From: Chitinophaga sp. Ak27
Lineage (GTDB): Bacteria; Bacteroidota; Bacteroidia; Chitinophagales; Chitinophagaceae
Assembly: GCF_012726295.1 (NCBI RefSeq)
Contig: NZ_JABAOB010000007.1
Coordinates: forward strand, 124,001-188,000
Length of the DNA stretch: 64,000 nt
Direction: 5' to 3'
Every line of letters starts with the position of its first letter. The first letter of the stretch is position 1. The position numbers and the translations under genes were made by a program. Under the pieces are notes generated by a model. The model had not been told where the DNA came from. It saw nothing but the letters and a program-made list of their open reading frames with translations, and did not search any database. This document shows positions 24,971-34,431 of this stretch, one piece after another.

Positions 24971-27199
24971 ATGCAAACCACCGTAGAAATTGCTGAACAG
25001 CTAGGACTTACCGCTGACGAGTTTGAACGAATTAAATCTATCTTAGGCCGTGTCCCCAATTTTACAGAACTCAGTATGTATTCTGTAATGTGGAGCGAAC
25101 ACTGCTCTTACAAAAATTCAATCGTTTGGCTGAAATCCCTGCCCCGCGAAGGTGACAGACTGCTGGTAAAGGCAGGAGAGGAAAATGCCGGTCTGGTAGA
25201 TATCGGTGATGGCTACGCGGTGGTATTTAAAATAGAGTCGCATAACCACCCTTCTGCTATCGAACCCTTCCAGGGCGCAGCTACCGGCGTTGGTGGTATT
25301 CACCGCGATATCTTTACAATGGGCGCACGCCCCATTGCCGCATTGAACTCCCTCCGCTTTGGCAATATCAATGACAAGAAAACACAACACCTGGTAAAAG
25401 GTATTGTACACGGTATAGGTCATTATGGTAACTGCTTCGGTGTACCAACTGTAGGCGGTGAAGCATACTTTGAAGATTGCTATGGTACCAACCCGCTGGT
25501 AAACGCTATGAGCGTGGGTATCGTAAAAGTTGGACAAACTGTTTCCGCTACTTCCCATGGTGAAGGCAACCCTGTTTTCATCGTAGGATCTGCTACCGGT
25601 AAAGATGGCATCGGCGGTGCTTCTTTCGCATCTGCCAATATCACGGAAGATAGCGTGGAAGATTTGCCTGCCGTTCAGGTAGGTGACCCCTTCCAGGAAA
25701 AGAAATTGCTGGAAGCTTGCCTGGAAATCATCAAAACCAATGCTATCATAGGTATGCAGGATATGGGCGCTGCCGGTATCACCTGCTCTACAGCTGAAAT
25801 GAGCGCAAAAGGCGAACATGGTATGCACATCTGGTTAGATAAAGTACCTACCCGTCAGAAAGATATGAAAGCATGGGAAATGCTGCTGAGCGAAAGCCAG
25901 GAACGCATGCTCATCGTAGTGAAGAAAGGACAGGAAAAAGAAATCCTCAACATCTTCGATAAATGGGACCTGCACTGCGTACAAATCGGTGAAGTGACCA
26001 AAGATAAAAACCTGAAGTTCTATATGAACGGCGAACTGGAAGCAGATGTTCCTGCTGAAAGTATGGTATTGGGCGGCGGCGCTCCTCAATATCACCGCGC
26101 ATATACTGAACCAGCTTACTTCGCTAAAGTAAAAGCATTCGATATCCAGAATATCCCCGATACAGAACACCCCCGTTTTGTAGCGGAAAGAATGGTGGCA
26201 TTACCAAATATCGCCTCCAAACGCTGGATCTACAACCAGTACGACAGCATGGTAGGTACTGCTAACGCCAGCACCAATGCACCAAGCGATGCTACGATTG
26301 TATTGGTAAAACCCACCAAGAAAGCCCTGGCTGTAACTACCGACTGTAACGGTCGCTATGTATTTGCCGATCCTCATAAAGGCGGACAAATTGCTGTGGC
26401 AGAGGCAGCACGTAACATTGTGTGCTCCGGTGGTGAACCTGTAGCGATTACTAACTGCTTAAACTTCGGTAACCCTTACGATCCGGAAGTATACTACCAG
26501 TTTGTGCACGCTGTACAAGGTATGGGTGAAGCCTGCCGTAAATTTAATACGCCTGTTACCGGTGGTAACGTTAGCTTCTACAACCAGTCGCCCGACGGTC
26601 CTGTATACCCTACACCAACCATTGGTATGGTGGGAGTGCTGGATAGCTTGGAACAACGTATAACACTGGACTTTAAAGAAGAAGGTAACCTGTTATACCT
26701 CTTAGGCCGTAGCCGCAACGATATCAGCAGCTCTGAATACCTGCATAAAATTATAGGCATCGAATACAGCCCTGCTCCGCATTTCAACCTCGATGAAGAA
26801 CTGCACCTGCAACAGGCTATCACCAAATTGAATAAAGCAGGCCTGATCGAATCTGCGCACGACGTAAGCGATGGCGGTTTATTTATTACCCTGCTGGAAA
26901 GTGCGATGCCACGTGGTCTGGGCTTCGAACTGGCGCTCAATAATAAATTCCGTAAAGATGCTTACCTCTTCGGTGAAAGCCAGAGCCGTGTGGTCATCTC
27001 TGTTAAACCGGAAAATAAAGAGAAGTTTGAAGCGCTCATGCACAGCCTGGTAGATGCTTCTGATGTATCTGTACGTCATGAGAAATTGGGTGTGGTAACC
27101 GGTGAAAATATCAAAGTAAACGGGGAAGACTGGGGCACTGTAGGCACCTGGAAGCAAACCTACGATACTGCGATTGAAGAACATCTTAAAAAAGCATAA
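24971..27199 (+). CDS. purL: Phosphoribosylformylglycinamidine synthase subunit PurL (small form)
   Basis: Fourth step of purine synthesis (FGAR to FGAM, ATP-dependent). The 742 residues match the small PurL that works with separate PurS and PurQ, not the roughly 1,200-1,300-residue fused form. Motifs: MWSEHCSYKNS near residue 40 (active-site His), FKIESHNHPSAIEPFQGAATG, DMGAAGITCSTAEM and the second-half counterpart SAHDVSDGGLF. purS and purQ are not in the window. ATG 24971 fits the promoter; the terminator after it is shared with the TonB receptor gene. Confidence 0.95.
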   Translation: MQTTVEIAEQLGLTADEFERIKSILGRVPNFTELSMYSVMWSEHCSYKNSIVWLKSLPREGDRLLVKAGEENAGLVDIGDGYAVVFKIESHNHPSAIEPFQGAATGVGGIHRDIFTMGARPIAALNSLRFGNINDKKTQHLVKGIVHGIGHYGNCFGVPTVGGEAYFEDCYGTNPLVNAMSVGIVKVGQTVSATSHGEGNPVFIVGSATGKDGIGGASFASANITEDSVEDLPAVQVGDPFQEKKLLEACLEIIKTNAIIGMQDMGAAGITCSTAEMSAKGEHGMHIWLDKVPTRQKDMKAWEMLLSESQERMLIVVKKGQEKEILNIFDKWDLHCVQIGEVTKDKNLKFYMNGELEADVPAESMVLGGGAPQYHRAYTEPAYFAKVKAFDIQNIPDTEHPRFVAERMVALPNIASKRWIYNQYDSMVGTANASTNAPSDATIVLVKPTKKALAVTTDCNGRYVFADPHKGGQIAVAEAARNIVCSGGEPVAITNCLNFGNPYDPEVYYQFVHAVQGMGEACRKFNTPVTGGNVSFYNQSPDGPVYPTPTIGMVGVLDSLEQRITLDFKEEGNLLYLLGRSRNDISSSEYLHKIIGIEYSPAPHFNLDEELHLQQAITKLNKAGLIESAHDVSDGGLFITLLESAMPRGLGFELALNNKFRKDAYLFGESQSRVVISVKPENKEKFEALMHSLVDASDVSVRHEKLGVVTGENIKVNGEDWGTVGTWKQTYDTAIEEHLKKA

Positions 27200-27215
27200 G
27201 CATTAGCTGAAGCAT

Positions 27216-27260
27216 AAAAAGAAAGCGGCGATTGATCATATCAATCGCCGCTTTCTTTTT
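27216..27260. terminator. Bidirectional terminator between purL and the TonB receptor gene
   Basis: AAAAAGAAAGCGGCGATTGA pairs perfectly with TCAATCGCCGCTTTCTTTTT. A/T runs on both sides allow it to serve both convergent genes. Confidence 0.95.
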
Positions 27261-27273
27261 AGTCGGTATTTGT

Positions 27274-29601
27274 CTAAAAGTTGTATTTAAACCCAACATT
27301 CATCCTGGCGCCACTGCCTTTTATATACGAATCGGTACGCACCCTGGCCTGCGACATCACAGGGTAATAGTCCGCATTCAGGAGATTATCCACACCCAGG
27401 CGAACTGACATGTTTTTATTGAGACGGTAGCCTGTATAGAAATTCACCAGGTAAAAATCGCTTACCGGACCATTCCCCAGGTCATATTCTTTGGTACTGG
27501 GATTAGGATCGAAGTGTTTGCGTACGCCGGAGTAAATGTAGTATATGCCCAGGTCCCAGCTTTTTAATGGAGAATAGTTCACATTCACTGTTAGCTTATC
27601 CGGAGATATACGGGTGGTGGGCAAGTAGGTATGTACACCATTCACATCCTTCTTTCCTTCCACATGGGAATAAGCTGCATTGGCAGAAAGATTTGGGAAG
27701 AACTGGTAGCCGGCAGTAAGTTCAAATCCTTCTACACGTTCGGGTGCACGTTCCGGTACTGCCACGCCATTCACATCTTTCAGGCTGGTGCCCAGGGAAG
27801 AGGTACTGATGAAATAGGAGCCGGAAGCATTGAATTTACCAATGTTGCTGTTAAAACCAGCTTCATAGTTGTTGGTAATAATGGCTTTTGTTTCAATGGT
27901 GTTGATGCTGGTGGCGCCGTTGCCGGCTGCTTTGGCCAGCCGCAGTGTACGGCCCAAGTCGTAGAGTGAAAAGCTCTGCGAGTAACTGACGAATGGATTA
28001 AAGGCCGGGAATTTGGTATAACGGAGGCCAGCGTTGAATACCAGGGCTTCGTAGGGAAGGTTGCCGCCTTTTACGAATACGCCACCGGCATAATTGCCAA
28101 ATTTGATTGTTGTATAATCCGGTATGTGTAAAGAGATGTTTTCATACCGTATTCCTGCTTTCAACAGGAAGTCTTTGAAGAGATATGTTTTTAACTGTGC
28201 ATAAGGCGCATAGTTTTTCATATTCATCTCTGGTACGAAAGAACGGCCATCCGTGAGTGGTTGAGAGGTTTTATCATTGAGGATATCTATTCCCCAGGTA
28301 ACGTCGCCAAAGAGGTTGGGATGGAGGTTGAATACACTATTGAAATTTACCCGGGCGCCCATTTTCCGGGAGCTGATAGCAGAATTGCCGGGAGGTGCAT
28401 AAAAATCAGAGTACTCAAATACGGTGTAAAAGTCCTGGTAATAGAGGTTTACAGCCAGCGAGGTGTTTTTGAAAATGTCTTTATTGGTATAGTTCAGGGC
28501 AGCATTGTGGTTATAGGGGGTACCCTGCCTATCGCCGGGACTGGCGCCGGGTATACCGGTAATAGGGCTAACGCCGAATTTACCACCGTTATTCACAAAG
28601 GTGCTGTATTGCATGCTGCGGTAATAGTTATACATCACATCAATGCGGTTGTTGGCGTTGATATCGTAACCCAGTTTTGCGAAGGCGTTCACATTTTTAT
28701 TCTGGCTGAGCGATTGAAACGGGGCAATCACTTCTCCATTGGCATCTTTATTCACGCCGGTTTTTTCATAGGTGCCACTTACCACATAGTCGAATTTGTT
28801 GATTTTGCCGGTAAAGTTTTGGGAGATACGACCGCCGAGGCTACCCGATGGATGGGTTAATGAGCCATTGCCACTGATATCGGTACTTCCGCTGAAGTGT
28901 TGATTGGGATTAGCTTTGATGGTAATGAAGTTGATAATGCCGCCGTCGGCGCCGTTGCCATAAATGGCTGTGGATCCTTTAATTACTTCCACTCTTTCTA
29001 TGACGGATACATCTATGCTGCGGATGTCTTTATCGCCATTGCGCAGCGGTGTAGATTGGGGAATACCGTCGATCATGATGAGCATGCCGCGTCCCCGCAG
29101 GGTTTGACCCTTATTGGTAGAGGTGTTGGTGCCGAGCGTGAGACCAGGTACATTCATACTCAGCAGCTGGTTAATGTCGGTCGTAATGGTACTTTGTTCC
29201 CTGAGTTGTTTCCCTGAAATGATCGTAATGGAAGAAGGAACCGTGCCCAATGTTTCTTTATTGCGGCTGGCGGTTACTACTACTTCGTTGAGGCCAACAT
29301 CTGAGGGCTGTATCATGAGATTCAGGGAGGTAATGCTATCCTGTATGGTAATGTTTTGTTCCAGTGTTTTATAGCCGGTACCGGTGGCAAGGAGCTGGTA
29401 AGTACCTGGTTTTACGTCGTTCAGTGTAAAGCTGCCGTTAGTATTAGTGAGTGCATGTTTTTGTGTGCCGGCCAGGTAAATCCTGAGCATGGGGATGGCG
29501 GTTTGTGCTGTATCTTTTACGGTGCCTTGTATTTTTTGTGCAGCCAGCTGTAAGGTGGCCATGATAGCTGTTATTCCCAGGAACAAAATCTTCTTCGTCA
29601 T
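27274..29601 (-). CDS. TonB-dependent outer-membrane receptor
   Basis: A 775-residue outer-membrane importer, probably for a ferric siderophore or haem. Order: signal peptide (to about residue 21, QLAAQ), CarboxypepD_reg-like domain (about 25-105, GTVKDTAQTAIPMLRIYLAG), plug (about 115-225, with VEVIKGSTAIYGNGADGGII) and a 22-strand barrel ending in Phe (NVGFKYNF). It lacks SusD, so it is not a polysaccharide pair. The upstream PepSY membrane protein, 11 bases away, points to iron uptake. Confidence 0.92.
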   Translation of the reverse strand: MTKKILFLGITAIMATLQLAAQKIQGTVKDTAQTAIPMLRIYLAGTQKHALTNTNGSFTLNDVKPGTYQLLATGTGYKTLEQNITIQDSITSLNLMIQPSDVGLNEVVVTASRNKETLGTVPSSITIISGKQLREQSTITTDINQLLSMNVPGLTLGTNTSTNKGQTLRGRGMLIMIDGIPQSTPLRNGDKDIRSIDVSVIERVEVIKGSTAIYGNGADGGIINFITIKANPNQHFSGSTDISGNGSLTHPSGSLGGRISQNFTGKINKFDYVVSGTYEKTGVNKDANGEVIAPFQSLSQNKNVNAFAKLGYDINANNRIDVMYNYYRSMQYSTFVNNGGKFGVSPITGIPGASPGDRQGTPYNHNAALNYTNKDIFKNTSLAVNLYYQDFYTVFEYSDFYAPPGNSAISSRKMGARVNFNSVFNLHPNLFGDVTWGIDILNDKTSQPLTDGRSFVPEMNMKNYAPYAQLKTYLFKDFLLKAGIRYENISLHIPDYTTIKFGNYAGGVFVKGGNLPYEALVFNAGLRYTKFPAFNPFVSYSQSFSLYDLGRTLRLAKAAGNGATSINTIETKAIITNNYEAGFNSNIGKFNASGSYFISTSSLGTSLKDVNGVAVPERAPERVEGFELTAGYQFFPNLSANAAYSHVEGKKDVNGVHTYLPTTRISPDKLTVNVNYSPLKSWDLGIYYIYSGVRKHFDPNPSTKEYDLGNGPVSDFYLVNFYTGYRLNKNMSVRLGVDNLLNADYYPVMSQARVRTDSYIKGSGARMNVGFKYNF

Positions 29602-29612
29602 CTGTAGCGGTA

Positions 29613-30677
29613 TTATATCCGGTGTGTTTTAATAATAAATTTTCTGCGGTACCATATCAGGAAACCCGAAATGGACAATATGCCAGGGGTTAAGGCCAGG
29701 AATGAGTAGATTATTTTCAGGAGTATGCCGCCATAGTTGCCAAAGTGAAGCGGCGCGATGCTGGCGTTAAAGCGGTCGCCCGCGGAGGCTTTGCTAAAGT
29801 TCACCGTTTTCTGGATATGACCGTCGGCGGTCACAAATACGGATGATGCATATTCCCCAAAGAAAGCCGATTCATGTGCATGGCCAAGGAACCGGGCGGG
29901 ATCGCCTGCTTTTTTGGGCGGACGGACACCGGTAACCTGGAAGCCGGGTATGGCCGATTGCGCGACAATGAGCAGCTGGTCATAGTTGCCGTTGAAAGCA
30001 ATGCCGGTATACCCGTTAATTGTGTTTTTCCGGGCGTCCAGCACTTTCTGTTCCATCAGGAAGCCGGTGAAAGATATTATGGCATTGAAGAGTAGCGCCC
30101 ATACGCCTAGGATGCGGTGCAGGTTACGCCAGCGCCTGGTACGATTATTCCATTCCAGTTTGAGCCGGAAGGTCAGTACTTTCCAGATGGCATGGCGATA
30201 AACAAAAATCCCGGTGAACACGGATAAGAATAGCGCTATCCCGGTTATTAAGACGATTATAGCCCCTGTTTTACCGCTTAAAAGGGTAAAGTGCAAATAA
30301 AGCACATAACCTGTTAAATGGTCTGTATTCGTGTATTGCTGTAATATTTGGCCGGTATAGGGATTTAGGAAGACATATACTTTGTGATCTGCCGTATAAT
30401 CGGCCCTGAGTATTGCGCTTTCATCAGGCGCCTGGGGGATTTTGACAAAAAAGAGATAAGGGTTTCCCGGAAGCGCGTGCCGGGTGTTTTCCAGCAGCTG
30501 TTGCAGTGGCAGGTGGTTTGACCGGGGAGTGACGTGGTAGGCCTGCCGATAAGAGGCATATTCTATTTCATCGCTGAATACCAGCAGGCTGCCGGTAATA
30601 CTCATTAACAGCAGTATGGATCCTGCTACCAGGCCCAATATGCGGTGCAGGCGAAAAAATTGTTTAGTCCATTGCAT
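29613..30677 (-). CDS. PepSY-associated transmembrane protein
   Basis: A 354-residue inner-membrane protein with four to five helices and periplasmic PepSY-type domains. The opening WTKQFFRLHRILGLVAGSIL holds the conserved HR-x-LG motif of helix 1; a second RNLHRILGVWALLFN is seen near residue 185, and GFLIWYRRK ends the last helix. Relatives are iron-regulated and some act as siderophore-iron reductases. It is the first gene of a two-gene operon with the TonB receptor. A -7 box lies about 140 bases upstream. Confidence 0.9.
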   Translation of the reverse strand: MQWTKQFFRLHRILGLVAGSILLLMSITGSLLVFSDEIEYASYRQAYHVTPRSNHLPLQQLLENTRHALPGNPYLFFVKIPQAPDESAILRADYTADHKVYVFLNPYTGQILQQYTNTDHLTGYVLYLHFTLLSGKTGAIIVLITGIALFLSVFTGIFVYRHAIWKVLTFRLKLEWNNRTRRWRNLHRILGVWALLFNAIISFTGFLMEQKVLDARKNTINGYTGIAFNGNYDQLLIVAQSAIPGFQVTGVRPPKKAGDPARFLGHAHESAFFGEYASSVFVTADGHIQKTVNFSKASAGDRFNASIAPLHFGNYGGILLKIIYSFLALTPGILSISGFLIWYRRKFIIKTHRI

Positions 30678-30816
30678 CTTTACGGCAGTCGTTTTATATC
30701 TCTTATCAGTTTGACCTTACATCTCTGTGTCCACGAAAGTGGTATAGGTAGTACTATAAACGCGGCGTTAACCTTTCTTAAATGGTTAAATGACTGAGTA
30801 TGTATTGCTTCCGCCG

Positions 30817-30824
30817 CAAAATTA
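30817..30824 (-). promoter_or_regulatory. Candidate -7 box for the PepSY-TonB receptor operon
   Basis: TAATTTTG on the minus strand matches TAnnTTTG. The leader would be about 134 bases, long enough to hold regulatory sites; I could not make out a Fur box with confidence. Confidence 0.4.
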
Positions 30825-30989
30825 CAGCATCTTGGCCCGGAGAGGTTTACGCAAAAGGGAAAAATATTGATCAGATTGGGAAAAAGGAGGCGTTTTAAGG
30901 TCTTAGTGATTTATTGTTGCAGTCTCAACCTTTAACAAGCTATTAACAAAATGGCACCTTTGTGTGATAGATTTTGCTGAAAACTGACC

Positions 30990-31195
30990 TACTTTTGATA
31001 AGTATCGATGATGATACAGAAATGAATTTGAAATAACTTATCCCTATAAAATATTTGGAATCACTTGGTTATTCCAATTTCTATGAAAACCATTTGTTCT
31101 CTACCATGTCCTGATGAAATCTAATGAAAAATTACACCTAGTGAAAGAACGATTTGAAGTGAGGGCTGAGTAACATCAGCCCTTTTGTATTTTAG
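30990..31195 (+). ncRNA. Candidate small RNA gene (own promoter, hairpins, terminator)
   Basis: Within the 632-base gene-free stretch 30678-31309 a plus-strand -7 box TACTTTTG (30990-30997) is followed by three hairpins: GTATC/GATAC (31002-31017), TTGGAAT/ATTCCAA (31055-31077) and GGGCTGA/TCAGCCC (31163-31182) with TTTTGTATTTT, a terminator. The predicted RNA is about 190 bases. The only frames inside are tiny, such as a 13-codon one at 31083-31124 (MKTICSLPCPDEI). It does not match 6S RNA, tmRNA or RNase P as far as I can see. The rest of the stretch shows nothing else. Confidence 0.45.
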
Positions 31196-31254
31196 TACCT
31201 GTACCTGACTTCCCTTTTGCTATAACCCCTCTGGCCTTTTCCCGTTTTTTAATA

Positions 31255-31289
31255 GAAAAGCCTTCCCGGATAAGCAGGAAGGCTTTTTA
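31255..31289 (-). terminator. Terminator after the alpha-oxoamine synthase gene
   Basis: AAAAGCCTTCC pairs with GGAAGGCTTTT around a 10-base loop, about 20 bases after the stop on the minus strand. Confidence 0.88.
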
Positions 31290-31309
31290 TATTATGTGTG
31301 TGACAGCAA

Positions 31310-32551
31310 TTAAACCATTGGAATTTCTGCTACCTCGTACACTTTCTCATCCAGTTTAGCTTTGGTTTCGCTAAATGCTTTGAGAGTCAGTTCAATATCC
31401 TCATCGCTATGGGCAGCGGTAGGGATCAGGCGATAGATAATCTGGCCTTTAGGAATTACCGGGTATACTACGATAGAGCAGAAAATATTATAGTTTTCAC
31501 GCAGATCGAGACACATAGCAGTGGCTTCAGGAATATCACCCTGCAGGTAGATAGGCGTAACTGGTGAATTGGTTCTGCCGATATTGAATCCACGTGCTTT
31601 CAGACCATTCTGCAGTTTATTTACATTATCCCACAGTTTGGCTTTCATTTCCGGATGTTCACGCATCAGTTGCACACGTTTCAGGTGTCCAATCACGATA
31701 GGTAAAGGAATTGATTTAGCAAAGATCTGGGAGCGCATATTGTAGCGCAGGTAGTTGATGATGGCTTTCTCGCCGCTGATAAATGCGCCGATAGAAGCAC
31801 CGGACTTTGCGAAGGTATTAAACAGCAGGTCGATTTTGTCCTGAACACCTTGTTCTTCGCCAGTACCAGCACCGGTTTTACCCATAGTACCAAAACCGTG
31901 GGCATCATCTACCAACAGGCGGAACTCATATTTATCTTTGAAACTGGCAATTTCTTTCAGTTTACCCTGGTCGCCGGCCATACCAAACACGCCTTCCGTT
32001 ACCACAAGTATACCTCCACCCTGATTTTTAGCCAGTTCAGTTGCACGCTTCATTTGTTTGTCGAAATCTTCCATATCGTTATGTTTAAACACATAACGTT
32101 TTCCTGGATGAAGGCGCAAACCATCCAGGATACTTGCGTGGCACTCTGCGTCATATACGATTACGTCTCTACGGCCCACAATAGCGTCAATGGCACTCAT
32201 GATACCCTGGTAGCCATAGTTCAGTAAAGTAGTGGCTTCTTTGCCCATGTAATCGGACAGTTCATTTTCCAGCTGCTCGTGGTAGTTGGTGTTGCCGCTC
32301 ATCATGCGCGCTCCCATTGGAGACGCCATCCCAAAATCTGCCGCAGCCTGGGCGTCAGTGGCGCGTACTTCCGGGTGGTTAGCCAGGCCCAGGTAGTTGT
32401 TCAGGCTCCAGACAATCTTTTCATTGCCACGGAATTTCATGCGGGGGCCTATTTCTCCTTCCAGTTTAGGAAATGCGAAATAGCCGTGGGCTCTGTCTGA
32501 ATGCTCCCCGATAGGGCCCAAATGTTTCAGCAGTTTCTCGAAAATGTCCAT
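31310..32551 (-). CDS. Alpha-oxoamine synthase, serine palmitoyltransferase type
   Basis: A PLP enzyme of 413 residues that condenses an amino acid with an acyl thioester. Landmarks: SLNNYLGLANHPEV, MSGNTNYHEQLE, DAECHASILDGLR (ring-stacking His), VDDAHGFGTMG and the Schiff-base Lys249 in FNTFAKSGASIGAF. This form is found throughout Bacteroidota and is usually named glycine C-acetyltransferase, KBL-like or serine palmitoyltransferase. It most likely starts sphingolipid synthesis, or makes 3-ketocapnine from cysteate for sulfonolipids; the sequence alone does not separate these. It has a good -7 box, TACCTTTG at 32604-32597. Confidence 0.85.
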   Translation of the reverse strand: MDIFEKLLKHLGPIGEHSDRAHGYFAFPKLEGEIGPRMKFRGNEKIVWSLNNYLGLANHPEVRATDAQAAADFGMASPMGARMMSGNTNYHEQLENELSDYMGKEATTLLNYGYQGIMSAIDAIVGRRDVIVYDAECHASILDGLRLHPGKRYVFKHNDMEDFDKQMKRATELAKNQGGGILVVTEGVFGMAGDQGKLKEIASFKDKYEFRLLVDDAHGFGTMGKTGAGTGEEQGVQDKIDLLFNTFAKSGASIGAFISGEKAIINYLRYNMRSQIFAKSIPLPIVIGHLKRVQLMREHPEMKAKLWDNVNKLQNGLKARGFNIGRTNSPVTPIYLQGDIPEATAMCLDLRENYNIFCSIVVYPVIPKGQIIYRLIPTAAHSDEDIELTLKAFSETKAKLDEKVYEVAEIPMV

Positions 32552-32596
32552 ACGATATATTATGTAATGGTTAATTCATTCCATTTAAAATGGACA

Positions 32597-32604
32597 CAAA
32601 GGTA
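32597..32604 (-). promoter_or_regulatory. -7 box for the alpha-oxoamine synthase gene
   Basis: TACCTTTG on the minus strand matches TAnnTTTG, with a GTTTAC sequence at the -33 distance. The leader is about 40 bases. Confidence 0.6.
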
Positions 32605-32713
32605 TTAAAATAATAGTTTTTGTAAACTTGATCCGCATTTGAGGTACCCTTGCGGGGGAAAAAAACCGTCTTATGTAATTGTTTTACAGTGACTTTTAAA
32701 TACACAAGATCAG

Positions 32714-34381
32714 ATGAAATTTACACATTTCCTGGCTGCCGTCCTGTTGTTTCCTATCATGACTACACAGGCACAGAAAGCAACCTCACCCAAGCCATTT
32801 AACCATCGGGCCACCGCCACCGGCAACAAAAAAGCGGAGAAACCCAGGTTGGTAGTGGGTGTAGTTGTAGATCAAATGCGCTGGGACTACCTGTACCGTT
32901 ATAGTAACCGGTACACAGCAGGAGGATTTAAAAGGTTGTTGCGGGAGGGTTTCTCCTGTGAAAATACCCTGATTAATTACACGCCTACCATTACTGCCTG
33001 TGGCCATACCTGCGTGTATACCGGCTCTATACCGGCTATCCATGGTATTATCGGCAACACCTGGTACAGCCCCGAACTGGGGCGTACGGTATACTGCGCG
33101 GAAGACACTACGGTAAATACTATCGGTAGCAGCTCTGCTGCAGGGAAGATGAGTCCCCGTAACATGCTGGTGACTACGATCGGCGATGAATTGAAAATAT
33201 CCAACAACTTCCGGAGCAAAGTAGTAGGTGTTGCCATCAAGGACCGTGGCGCTATTTTGCCAGCCGGACATAGTGCCAACGCAGCTTTCTGGTATGATGC
33301 CAGCACGGGCAACTGGGTAAGCAGCACGTACTATATGAATGAGTTACCTGGCTGGGCGCAGGAATTTAATAACCAGCACTACCCGCAGCAGTATCTGAAT
33401 AAGCCGTGGACTACCTTGTACCCGGTATCTACCTATACCCTCAGTACAGCGGATGAAAAAGCTTATGAGGGCAAGTTTAAAAATGCCACTAATACTTCTT
33501 TCCCGCATGCTTTGGGAGATATGGCCAACAGCGCTATTGCGGCCTCTCCATTTGGCAATACGATGACCCTGGAATTTGCGAAAAAAGCCATCGAAGCATA
33601 TGACATGGGAAAAGGTAATGTAACAGATTTTCTGGCAGTGAGTCTTTCATCTACCGATTATGTAGGTCATCAGTTTGGGCCTAATTCCGTAGAAATAGAA
33701 GATACCTACCTTCGATTGGACCAGGACCTGGCTACTTTATTCAACTACCTGGATGCCAAGGTGGGCAAAGGCCAGTACTTGTTTTTCATTACTGCTGATC
33801 ATGGTGTAGCACATGTACCGGGCTTTATGACAGAAAACAAGCTACCGGGAGGCACCTGGGATGACAAGGCTGCCCTGAAAGACCTGAATACCCAGGTAGC
33901 TGGCAGGTTTGGAGTAGAAGGTGCTGTTGAAGCGACTGACAATTACCAGTTTTGGTTAAATCATGACGCCATCACCAGGAGCAATAAAAACGAAGAAGAA
34001 ATCAAACAGTTTATTATTGCACAGTTGTTGCGCTCATCGGCCATAGCAAAGGCTTTTGAGATTGATCACCTGATGACGACCACTTTGCCGGAGCCTATGC
34101 GTACCATGTTATCCAATGGCTTTAACACCAAACGCAGCGGCGATATACAAGTAGTGCTGTCGCCCGGTTATATCGATGGCGGTAACACCGGTACTACGCA
34201 TGGTTTGTGGTATCCTTATGATGCACATATCCCGTTGGTATGGATGGGGTGGGGCATACAGCCCGGTAAAACCAATCGCACGGTGGGTATGACGGATATT
34301 ACGCCAACGTTGGCGGCGTTGCTGCATATACAAATGCCCAGCGGTAATGTGGGGCAGGTAATACAAGAGATTACCCATTAA
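32714..34381 (+). CDS. Periplasmic alkaline phosphatase family protein (PafA-like)
   Basis: A phosphatase or phosphodiesterase of the alkaline phosphatase superfamily with 555 residues. Signal peptide to about Ala20; then metal-ligand Asp53 in VVVDQMRWDY, the nucleophile segment NYTPTITACGH (residues 88-98, a Thr nucleophile), SSTDYVGHQFGPNS with metal-binding Asp and His, and TADHGVAHVPGF. The arrangement fits the PafA type, which releases phosphate from monoesters in many Bacteroidota. Exact substrate is not known. Confidence 0.88.
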   Translation: MKFTHFLAAVLLFPIMTTQAQKATSPKPFNHRATATGNKKAEKPRLVVGVVVDQMRWDYLYRYSNRYTAGGFKRLLREGFSCENTLINYTPTITACGHTCVYTGSIPAIHGIIGNTWYSPELGRTVYCAEDTTVNTIGSSSAAGKMSPRNMLVTTIGDELKISNNFRSKVVGVAIKDRGAILPAGHSANAAFWYDASTGNWVSSTYYMNELPGWAQEFNNQHYPQQYLNKPWTTLYPVSTYTLSTADEKAYEGKFKNATNTSFPHALGDMANSAIAASPFGNTMTLEFAKKAIEAYDMGKGNVTDFLAVSLSSTDYVGHQFGPNSVEIEDTYLRLDQDLATLFNYLDAKVGKGQYLFFITADHGVAHVPGFMTENKLPGGTWDDKAALKDLNTQVAGRFGVEGAVEATDNYQFWLNHDAITRSNKNEEEIKQFIIAQLLRSSAIAKAFEIDHLMTTTLPEPMRTMLSNGFNTKRSGDIQVVLSPGYIDGGNTGTTHGLWYPYDAHIPLVWMGWGIQPGKTNRTVGMTDITPTLAALLHIQMPSGNVGQVIQEITH

Positions 34382-34431
34382 ATTTTTTTTGCTTAGATTG
34401 CCATAAACAAGGTTGTTTTAATTCTTTGTTT

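Noticed and set aside
28261..28860. 199-codon frame on the plus strand opposite the TonB receptor
   Set aside because: Shadow of the receptor's barrel strands; no promoter, start context or family resemblance.
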